DNA from: Cyanobacteriota bacterium
GTDB lineage: Bacteria > Acidobacteriota > Vicinamibacteria > Vicinamibacterales > UBA2999
Reading direction: 5' to 3'
Assembly: GCA_019752015.1 (NCBI GenBank)
Contig: JAIEMQ010000044.1
Span: 124,001 to 188,000, forward strand
Length of the DNA stretch: 64,000 nucleotides
Each line of letters starts with the position of its first letter. Position 1 is the first letter of the stretch. The notes beneath the pieces were generated by a model. The model was not told the origin of the DNA and did not search any database. It saw only the letters and a program-made list of their open reading frames with translations. Of this stretch, positions 52,377-59,097 are shown piece after piece. The translations under genes and the position numbers were made by a program.

Positions 52377-53036
52377 CTACGACGTGGCGCGATAACGATC
52401 AGCCAGGTCGCGCATCTCGGCGTTCTCGAAAGTCCTGCGGCGCAGTCCCTGCCGCTGTGCTTCGAGCATCGCGCGACCGATGTCCGTGTTCATGATGTAG
52501 GTCCCGCGAAACGGCTTGAAGATCAATCGCAGCAACGGCCGCAGCACGATCGTCAATCGCGGCTGAGAAGCCGCCGGCTCGCCGTCGATCATCGCGGGGG
52601 GATAACACGGCGCATCGAACTGGTCCATCAGATCGCGCTCCGCCTCGCCCTTCACTCTCGCCCACATCCATCGGCTGTTGACGTGCGCGCGGCCGCCGCT
52701 CAAGTAGTGAAACGTTGCGCCCGGACTCTTCTCGCGCAGCATCTTTGCCGCGGCCAGCGGGAAGCGCTGGTGAATGCGCCGATAGTCGGCCTCATCAGGC
52801 ACCTGCGATACGGACGCGCCAAGACAAAAAAAGCAGGCCTCGACCCCGGCGAACGCGTTGGCGATCAAGGAGTACTGAAGATAATCGCCGTGAATCACTT
52901 CGCGCAGTTTTGGATCGCTCACACCTGTCGTGCGACGAACGAAGGCGCGCACTTCGGTGACGTCAGGCGCGGCCAGGCACGCTTGCAGCACGCCGCCGCC
53001 GGCAAGGCCGGTCGCTCCGAAGAGAACAACATTCAT
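52377..53036 (-). CDS. NAD(P)-binding Rossmann protein (HTATIP2/NmrA-like)
   Basis: 219 residues. NVVLFGATGLAGGGVLQACL is the nucleotide-binding motif, followed by VRAFVRRTTG, CFFCLGASVSQVPDEADYRR and HYLSGGRAHVNSRWMWARVK, in which the usual YxxxK catalytic pair is replaced. This is the short atypical SDR group related to TIP30/HTATIP2. Reductase activity is uncertain; such proteins often act as redox sensors. Convergent with the esterase gene (4 nt between) and 26 nt downstream of the DUF3307 gene on the same strand. Confidence 0.82.
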   Translation of the reverse strand: MNVVLFGATGLAGGGVLQACLAAPDVTEVRAFVRRTTGVSDPKLREVIHGDYLQYSLIANAFAGVEACFFCLGASVSQVPDEADYRRIHQRFPLAAAKMLREKSPGATFHYLSGGRAHVNSRWMWARVKGEAERDLMDQFDAPCYPPAMIDGEPAASQPRLTIVLRPLLRLIFKPFRGTYIMNTDIGRAMLEAQRQGLRRRTFENAEMRDLADRYRATS

Positions 53037-53062
53037 AGTGATGTGGTGACAGACACTTGGAG

Positions 53063-53830
53063 CTACCAGAGCGTCTGAATCGTATAGCGAGCAATCACAC
53101 CTGTTGCGAGAGCAACGGCCACGCTGGCAAGCGAACCGATCAAAAAGTATTCGGTTAGATCGCGACTCTTCTCGAAGTCCCTTGAGCGGATCAGGCCTTT
53201 TGCTGCAACGATAAAGCCGAGCGCCTCGTAACTTCCGGCAACAATCACGACAAATAAAACCGCACGTTCAAGACCGCCAATCCACAGCCCGCGTTTTAGT
53301 TCGGTTGCATCTGGTGCCGTACCTGCGTGAGTCGGAACGCCGCTACCCGAAAGGATCCCGCGAACGACGTAAGTGCCTCCGTGAATTGTGAAGATGAACA
53401 AAGCCGCGACTAGGCAAGCAACCTCAGTACGGCCGTTGACGATGCCTAGATCGAAGGCGGCCCTCTTTATCTCCGCTGATTGAAATTGCACCACACCTGC
53501 ACTGAGCACCGCAAAACTACCCGTCACCAGAAGTTCACGCTCCCAGAGGCGCCAGTGCGGATTCAGGTTTCGTGCGATACAGAGCACTGCTGACGATACG
53601 GCAAAAGTAGCGGCTATTGAGGGAGCAGCGGAAACCCAAAGGACGATTAGTGCAAACGCGGCCGTTAACGCAACGGTCATCAGAAGGTTATTCAAATCAT
53701 CGAGCGTACTGCGAGCTATCGAGCCCAGTGGACGTTTGTCCAGGATTAGGTAATGACTCAGCATCCAGAAGAGCATCAGATGCGCCCAAAGCAGCCATGG
53801 CGTTCCTTGGGGAATTACTGTATTACCCAT
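53063..53830 (-). CDS. DUF3307 membrane protein, partner of SatD
   Basis: 255 residues with six or more hydrophobic segments. The C-terminal block (GLERAVLFVVIVAGSYEALG, FIVAAKGLIRSRDFEKSRDL, TEYFLIGSLASVAVALATGV) is the part of DUF3307 proteins that I recognise. The N terminus LLWAHLMLFWMLSHYLILDK also fits. It overlaps the satD stop by 8 nt and so is translated with it. DUF3307/SatD pairs occur as mobile two-gene units in many bacteria; the function is unknown. Base composition is visibly lower in GC than in flanking genes, suggesting transfer. Confidence 0.8.
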   Translation of the reverse strand: MGNTVIPQGTPWLLWAHLMLFWMLSHYLILDKRPLGSIARSTLDDLNNLLMTVALTAAFALIVLWVSAAPSIAATFAVSSAVLCIARNLNPHWRLWERELLVTGSFAVLSAGVVQFQSAEIKRAAFDLGIVNGRTEVACLVAALFIFTIHGGTYVVRGILSGSGVPTHAGTAPDATELKRGLWIGGLERAVLFVVIVAGSYEALGFIVAAKGLIRSRDFEKSRDLTEYFLIGSLASVAVALATGVIARYTIQTLW

Positions 53831-54476
53831 TCAATGTCGCCACCTTGAGTCCCTGACGCCAAGCGGCCTCGACGCGGCGATAAGTATCCCATCCCGCGGA
53901 AACTGCGCGCTCGGAAACAGCTTGTCTCGTTATTGCCAAACGAGCCGCGGCCTCGCCCTGGGTAAAACCCCGCCGCAATAGATCAACGACTTCTTTTTGC
54001 CGATCGGTCCAATTCGTGCGCATGTGGTGCAGGGACTGCGCAAACCCTGTCAGTATTTCGTCGTGGACTCCAAAACCACTGAACACGCCGCCCAAGAGTT
54101 TCTCTTGACGGGCTGCTGTGATCGCCGCGCGTGCCGCGTGGAGAACAGGACCGTCGATATTCAAGGCGGCGGCCTGCAATTTCGTATGCAAAATTCCAAA
54201 GCCGATCCCGAAACGAATCTCGCGTGCTTGGTACCGCTTTTCGACGGTCCAAATCAGCTCAGGAATCACTTCGGCAGTGAGTAATAGGCCTTGAAATTCA
54301 TCACCAATCGTGACGGCGAACTTGGAAGCAATGTCCTGCTTAAAAGTCCGATTCAGCTCATTGATTAGACGGCTGAATTGAGTCTGCGCAGAAGCACGTA
54401 CCGCAGGTTGTAATTCCCGCGAATGAACCATGTCACCGATTAACGCAATAAAGCGCTGGGACCGCTTCGTCCGCAT
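53823..54476 (-). CDS. satD: SatD-family protein with C-terminal HTH
   Basis: 217 residues. The N-terminal SatD part shows FIALIGDMVHSREL, FAVTIGDEFQGLLLTAEVIP and IRFGIGFGILHTKLQ, which resembles the core of a nucleotide-cyclase fold. The C terminus WTDRQKEVVDLLRRGFTQGE, AAARLAITRQAVSERAV is a helix-turn-helix of the sigma-70 region-4 type. The start at 54476 is predicted to be also the 5' end of the mRNA (leaderless), since TTGACA-16-TATTAT lies directly upstream. It probably autoregulates through three 16-bp palindromes overlapping that promoter. The SatD domain may sense a nucleotide, and the DUF3307 protein may be the membrane effector; both are inference. Confidence 0.85.
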   Translation of the reverse strand: MRTKRSQRFIALIGDMVHSRELQPAVRASAQTQFSRLINELNRTFKQDIASKFAVTIGDEFQGLLLTAEVIPELIWTVEKRYQAREIRFGIGFGILHTKLQAAALNIDGPVLHAARAAITAARQEKLLGGVFSGFGVHDEILTGFAQSLHHMRTNWTDRQKEVVDLLRRGFTQGEAAARLAITRQAVSERAVSAGWDTYRRVEAAWRQGLKVATLNG

Positions 54477-54478
54477 GT

Positions 54479-54553
54479 CAAGATAATAGCCTTGCTACAG
54501 CGTCTGTCAAGGCAAAAACCTTGCTTAGAGTTAAAGCAAGGTAAATACCTTGC
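54479..54553 (-). promoter_or_regulatory. satD promoter with three phased 16-bp operators
   Basis: Palindromes CAAGATAATAGCCTTG (54479-54494), CAAGGCAAAAACCTTG (54508-54523) and CAAGGTAAATACCTTG (54537-54552, flanked by G/C to 18 bp) have centres at 54486.5, 54515.5 and 54544.5, exactly 29 bp apart. On the minus strand TTGACA (54510-54505) and TATTAT (54488-54483) are separated by 16 nt. The -10 lies inside the first palindrome and the -35 begins inside the second. The predicted start of transcription is at or next to the satD ATG. Repression by the SatD HTH is the simplest reading. Confidence 0.8.
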
Positions 54554-54557
54554 ATAA

Positions 54558-55892
54558 CTAAGGAGCAACCGCTTTATCGGTGGCGTACAGCCCCTTGTCG
54601 ATAACCGCAAACGCTTCCGCCAGCTCCGCTTCGGTGATGCACAGCGGCGGATTGGTGAAGAACCCGTTCCAGCGCACGAACGTGTAGAGGCCTTCCTCAC
54701 GGAAGAACCTCCCGAGCGCCTGCATTTCCGGCGACGTGCCGTTGAACGGCGCCAGCGGCTCCATCGTCTTGCGGTTCTTCACGAGCTCGACGATGCCGAA
54801 CAGGCCGATCGAGCGGACCTCGCCGACGCACGGGTGCTTCGACTTCAGATCCTCGAGCATGCCGCGCATCACGTTGCCCATCTTCTTCGCGCGCTCGATC
54901 AGCCTGTCCTCTTCATACACGGCGATCGTCGCCAGCGCCGCTGCACACCCGAGCGGATGGCTGTTGTAGGTGAGGCCGCCGTAGAAGACCTTGTCCTTGA
55001 AGTGATCGGCGATCTTGCGGCGGATGCCGACCGCGCCGAGCGCCACGTACGCGCTCGTCAATCCCTTCGCCATGACGAGGAGGTCCGGCACGACCTTCCA
55101 GTGATCGATGGCGAACCACTCACCCGTTCGCCCGAATCCCGACATCACTTCGTCGCAGATCAGCAGGATGCCGTGCTTATCGCAGAGCGCGCGCACGCCT
55201 TCGAGATAGCCGTCGGGCGGCACGTGAATGCCGTTGGTGCCGGTGACGGTTTCCATCAAGAACGCCGCGATCGTCTGCGGCCCCTCGAGCATGATGACCT
55301 CTTCGAGCTCGGCCAGCGCATCGGCGCCAGAGAGTGTGCCACGCTGGGGTCCGTGATACGGATGCGGCACGTGGATGATGCCGGGCATGCCGGGCTCCAT
55401 CGCCCAGCGGCGCGGATCGCCGGTCGCCGTCAGGCTCGCACCGGTGCCGCCGTGATACGAGCGATAGCGCGCCAGGATCTTGTGGCGTCCGGTCGCGAGC
55501 CGCGCGATGCGAATCGCGTTCTCGTTGGCTTCGGCGCCGCCGTTGGTGAAGAAGAAGACGTCGATGTCGCCGGGACAGATCTGCGAGAGCTTCTGTCCGA
55601 GCGTGGCTCGGACCTCGGTCGCCATGAACGGGTTCGCATACGCCAGCACCGCGGCTTGATCCTGGATCGCCTGGATCACGCGCGGATCGCCATGGCCGAT
55701 GTTGACGCACATCAACTGGCTGTTGAAGTCGATGAAGCGCTTCCCTTCCGGCGTCCAGAAGTAGATGCCTTTCGATCTCGCGACCGGAATCGGATCGACG
55801 TGCGCCTGCGCCGACCACTCGTAGAGCGAGTGCTGTTTCGAAAGCGCCACCATCTCGGGGCCGGTCAGGCCGGTTTCAAGTCTTGTCGTCAT
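54558..55892 (-). CDS. Class III PLP aminotransferase
   Basis: 444 residues. PLP site: FFFTNGGAEANENAIRIARL, RYRSYHGGTGASLT, LLICDEVMSGFGRTG (Asp247) and Lys276 in LLVMAKGLTSAYVALG. The set matches the omega-aminotransferase/taurine-pyruvate subgroup, which uses pyruvate or 2-oxoglutarate as acceptor. The ATG overlaps the M20 deacylase stop (ATGA), so the two act in one pathway, perhaps catabolism of an N-acylated amine or amino acid. Its stop lies just before the satD operator region. Confidence 0.9.
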   Translation of the reverse strand: MTTRLETGLTGPEMVALSKQHSLYEWSAQAHVDPIPVARSKGIYFWTPEGKRFIDFNSQLMCVNIGHGDPRVIQAIQDQAAVLAYANPFMATEVRATLGQKLSQICPGDIDVFFFTNGGAEANENAIRIARLATGRHKILARYRSYHGGTGASLTATGDPRRWAMEPGMPGIIHVPHPYHGPQRGTLSGADALAELEEVIMLEGPQTIAAFLMETVTGTNGIHVPPDGYLEGVRALCDKHGILLICDEVMSGFGRTGEWFAIDHWKVVPDLLVMAKGLTSAYVALGAVGIRRKIADHFKDKVFYGGLTYNSHPLGCAAALATIAVYEEDRLIERAKKMGNVMRGMLEDLKSKHPCVGEVRSIGLFGIVELVKNRKTMEPLAPFNGTSPEMQALGRFFREEGLYTFVRWNGFFTNPPLCITEAELAEAFAVIDKGLYATDKAVAP

Positions 55893-57151
55893 AGGTTCGC
55901 CAATCTCAACACCGCGAGTGCCAACACCTTCGTGCAGCTGACGATGTCGTCGATGCTGCAGTATTCATCAGGCTGATGCGCCATCGCCAGCTCGCCGGGG
56001 CCGTAGGCCACGCAGTGCGGGACCCCGGCAATGCGCGCCACGTGTTTCTGATCATACGTGCCCGGGCTGGCCACCAGGCTGGCTTTTCGGCCGGTCACCT
56101 GCGCGATGGCGTCGGTGAGCGCGCCAATCAGCGGCGCGTCCTCCGGCGCGCGCGTCGGCTCGAAGATCAGCCGATCCTCGATCGAGAACTTCACCGACGG
56201 CATGCGCGACTGCGCCTTCTGCACCAGCGCCGCGATCTCGCCGCGCGTCTGGTCGAGCCCTTCTTCGAGCAGAAAGCGGCGATCGAACACGGCCCGGCAA
56301 CGATCCGCGACGCATGGACTCGGAATTTCATCAACCGGCTGGCCGCCGTCGATGCCGTTGATGTTGATGGTCGCGTAGCGCGATCCTTCGGGCACCACCG
56401 GCATCGCCGTCATGCGCTGCGCCAGCGCCGGCCCGAGCTCGTCGCGCACCAGATCGAGGAAATGTGACATGCCTTCGATCGCGTTGACGCCGAGATACGG
56501 CATGCTGCCGTGCGCGATGCGTCCTTCGGTGATCACCTCGAACCAGTAGACGCCGCGGTGACCGATGCACACGCGATCGACGCCGAACGGTTCGGGAATG
56601 ATCACGGCCCGGGTGCGCTCGCGCGAGAGCCAGCGATTTTCCGCCAGCCACGCCACGCCGGCAAAGCCGCCGCTCTCCTCGTCAACGGTGCCGCTCACTT
56701 CAATCGGCAGCGTATGGCCGACGCCGGAGCGGCGAATCGCCTCGGCGGCGAACACGGCTGCGGCAATGCCGGCTTTCATATCGCACGAGCCCCGTCCATA
56801 CAACTTGCCGTCGGCGATCTCGCCGCCAAACGGATCGCGCGTCCAGCCGAGACCGACCGGGACGACGTCGAAGTGGCCGTTGAGATGAATCGCCGGGCCT
56901 TGCGCCGATCCGCCCTGGCGCCCGACGACGTTGATGCGCGGATGCTCCGGCGTGTGTTCCAGCCGCCCCACCGCCGGTAACAGCTGCACATCGGCGCCGT
57001 GCGCGCGCAGCTGGTCACCTATCAGCGCCGCGCATGTCTCGTATTCGTCGCCCGGAGGATTGATGGTAGGGATGCGGACCAGCCGCGCCGCGAGGTCGGT
57101 GATTTCCTCGCGCGCGCGATCGACTTCGGCCAGCACACGATCGATTTGCAC
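55889..57151 (-). CDS. M20 family deacylase/dipeptidase (ArgE/DapE-like)
   Basis: 420 residues from the GTG at 57151. This start is preferred because the conserved part (VLAEVDRAREEITDLAARLV) follows at once and it leaves 86 bp for divergent promoters; an ATG at 57220 would add 23 residues encoded partly by an interspersed repeat. Zinc ligands: His in HLNGHFDVVP, Asp in LYGRGSCDMKAG, the Glu pair in VDEESGG, and the closing His in LAMAHQPDEYCS. It hydrolyses N-acyl or peptide bonds in the cytoplasm (acetylornithine deacetylase or succinyl-diaminopimelate desuccinylase class). Coupled to the aminotransferase gene. Confidence 0.9.
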   Translation of the reverse strand: MQIDRVLAEVDRAREEITDLAARLVRIPTINPPGDEYETCAALIGDQLRAHGADVQLLPAVGRLEHTPEHPRINVVGRQGGSAQGPAIHLNGHFDVVPVGLGWTRDPFGGEIADGKLYGRGSCDMKAGIAAAVFAAEAIRRSGVGHTLPIEVSGTVDEESGGFAGVAWLAENRWLSRERTRAVIIPEPFGVDRVCIGHRGVYWFEVITEGRIAHGSMPYLGVNAIEGMSHFLDLVRDELGPALAQRMTAMPVVPEGSRYATININGIDGGQPVDEIPSPCVADRCRAVFDRRFLLEEGLDQTRGEIAALVQKAQSRMPSVKFSIEDRLIFEPTRAPEDAPLIGALTDAIAQVTGRKASLVASPGTYDQKHVARIAGVPHCVAYGPGELAMAHQPDEYCSIDDIVSCTKVLALAVLRLANL

Positions 57152-57171
57152 GCCGTCATCGTATAACGACG

Positions 57172-57211
57172 CAGCCTGCCTCGCCGGAGCGCGCCGCGCG
57201 AAGGCGGGCTC
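57172..57211 (+). repeat. Interspersed short repeat (family I2), copy c
   Basis: CTGCCTCGCCGGAGC, a short centre, then GCGCGAAGGCGGGCTCGG. It lies in the divergent gap between the M20 and P1 peptidase genes. Shares CTCGCCGRAGC...GCGAAGGCGGRC with 3561-3595 and 37672-37705. Confidence 0.55.
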
Positions 57212-57237
57212 GGATATCATTCGTTGCTGGAGACACC

Positions 57238-58284
57238 ATGAAGGTCATCACCTCGTTCGCCCTGATCGTCGCGTTGTCCGCGCTCATCCACGCCCAGTCG
57301 ACGCCGGCGGCGAACACCACGCTGACCGCGGTGCCGGGCATCAAGGTCGGTCATCACACGCTCACCGAGCGGCCGACCGGGTGCACGGTGATCCTCGTCG
57401 ACGGCGACGGCGCGGCGGGCGGCGTGTCGCAGCGCGGCGGCGCGCCCGGTACGCGGGAAACCGATCTGCTCGATCCGTCCAACATGGTCGACAAGGTCAA
57501 CGCCGTCGTCCTCGCGGGCGGCAGCGCGTTCGGACTCGAAGCGGCGACGGGCACGGTGAAGTGGCTCGAAGAGCACAACATCGGCTGGCCGACCGGAGTC
57601 GCTCGCGTGCCGATCGTTCCCGCCGCGATCCTTTTTGATCTGCCCGTTGGCGGCCAGCCGAAGATCAGGCCAACCGCGGATTGCGGATATCGCGCCGCGG
57701 GTGCGGCATCGACTGCACCGGTTGCTGAAGGCACCATCGGCGCCGGCGCCGGCGCTACCGTCGGCAAGTCCGGCGGCGGCGGCCGATCGATGAAGGCGGG
57801 CATCGGCAGCTACAGCATCACGCTGCCGAACGGGTTGAGCGTCGGCGCGATCGTCGCGGTGAACGCGGTCGGCGACATCATCGATCCCGATACCGGCCGT
57901 GTCGTCGCCGGCGTTCGCAATCCCGATGGCACGTTCGCCGACGCGCGCAAGATCCTGCGCTCGGGCCAGACCGGACAAGGCGCGCGACCGGGCGAGAACA
58001 CGACCATTGGCCTCGTTGCAACCAACGCGCGGCTGACGAAGACGCAGGCGCGGCGGATGGCATTGATGGCCGATGACGGCTTCGCGCGCGCCATTTATCC
58101 GTCGCACACGACGGGCGACGGCGATACGGTGTTCGCACTCGCCACCGGTCAGTGGACCGGCGAGCCGAACCTGACGCAGATCGGCGCGCTCGCCGCCGAT
58201 GTGATGGCGCGCGCGATCGTTCGCGCGGCAACGGAAGCGACGGGCCTTCCGAATCTTCCCGCAGCCCGCGACCTCAAAAAATGA
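57238..58284 (+). CDS. P1 (S58, DmpA-like) family peptidase, exported
   Basis: 348 residues with a signal peptide (VITSFALIVALSALIHAQ). Family motifs: GIKVGHHTLTERPTGCTVIL, GGVSQRGGAPGTRETDLLDP, VNAVVLAGGSAFGLEAATG and GLVATNARLTKTQARRMA. P1 peptidases are self-processing Ntn hydrolases that cleave before a Ser or Thr which becomes the nucleophile. The usual GAGTG segment is GAGAGATVGK here, so the expected Thr is Ala; it may be unprocessed and inactive. The stop overlaps the SDR start (ATGA). Confidence 0.87.
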   Translation: MKVITSFALIVALSALIHAQSTPAANTTLTAVPGIKVGHHTLTERPTGCTVILVDGDGAAGGVSQRGGAPGTRETDLLDPSNMVDKVNAVVLAGGSAFGLEAATGTVKWLEEHNIGWPTGVARVPIVPAAILFDLPVGGQPKIRPTADCGYRAAGAASTAPVAEGTIGAGAGATVGKSGGGGRSMKAGIGSYSITLPNGLSVGAIVAVNAVGDIIDPDTGRVVAGVRNPDGTFADARKILRSGQTGQGARPGENTTIGLVATNARLTKTQARRMALMADDGFARAIYPSHTTGDGDTVFALATGQWTGEPNLTQIGALAADVMARAIVRAATEATGLPNLPAARDLKK

Positions 58285-59069
58285 AACACCTGTTCAGTCT
58301 TGAAGGCAAATCCATCGCGGTCATTGGCGCGGGCTCCGGCATCGGCCAGGCCTGCGCGATCGGCGCGGCGCAGCAAGGGGCATTCGTGTCCTGTTTCGAT
58401 CTGAAAGCGGATACCGCGGCGCAAACGGCGGCGATGATCACGAAAGACGGCGGCCAGGCGGCCGCCGGGGCGATCGACATCACCAACGCCACGTCGGTCA
58501 ACGACGCGATTGTCGAAGCGGCGTCACATCACCATCGTCTCGACGGCGTGGTGTGCACGCCTGCGATCAACGTCCGCAAGCCGATCCTGAAATACAGCGG
58601 CGACGAATTCGATCGCGTGGTGCAGGTCAATCTGCGCGGCAACTTCAACGTGCTGCAATCGGCCGGCTGGCTGATGGTGCCGCAGGGCTTCGGCAGCATC
58701 GTGCTGTTCTCGTCGATCCGATCGATCGTCACCGAGCCCGGCCAGTCGGTGTATTCAATGACCAAGGCCGGCATCCTTCAGCTCGTCAAGACGGCGGCGA
58801 CCGAGTGGGGCACCAAAGGCGTGCGCGTCAACGCGGTCGGTCCGGGCGTGATCGAAACGCCGCTGACCGCGCCGATCAAACAGAACCCCGAGTGGTACAA
58901 CGCCTACGCGATGAAGAACCCGATGAACCGCTGGGCGCAGGCGTCGGAAATGGCGGGGCCGACAGTGTTTCTGTTGTCGGATGCGGCCAGTTACATCACG
59001 GGCACCATCCTCTATGCCGACGGCGGCTGGCTGGCCGCCGACGGACGATTCACACCCCCAGGAATGTAA
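58281..59069 (+). CDS. Short-chain dehydrogenase/reductase
   Basis: 262 residues from the ATG at 58281 (ATGA overlap with the P1 gene). Classical SDR motifs: GAGSGIG (16-22), AINVRKP where NNAG is usual, catalytic Ser in IVLFSSIRSIV, YSMTK and the C-terminal ITGTILYADGGWLAADGRF. NAD(P)-dependent oxidation or reduction of an unidentified alcohol; cytoplasmic. Its coupling to an exported peptidase gene has no obvious metabolic meaning. The TonB receptor starts 28 nt downstream. Confidence 0.9.
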   Translation: MKHLFSLEGKSIAVIGAGSGIGQACAIGAAQQGAFVSCFDLKADTAAQTAAMITKDGGQAAAGAIDITNATSVNDAIVEAASHHHRLDGVVCTPAINVRKPILKYSGDEFDRVVQVNLRGNFNVLQSAGWLMVPQGFGSIVLFSSIRSIVTEPGQSVYSMTKAGILQLVKTAATEWGTKGVRVNAVGPGVIETPLTAPIKQNPEWYNAYAMKNPMNRWAQASEMAGPTVFLLSDAASYITGTILYADGGWLAADGRFTPPGM

Positions 59070-59097
59070 GTCTGAATTTTTCGACCGGAGGTTGCCG

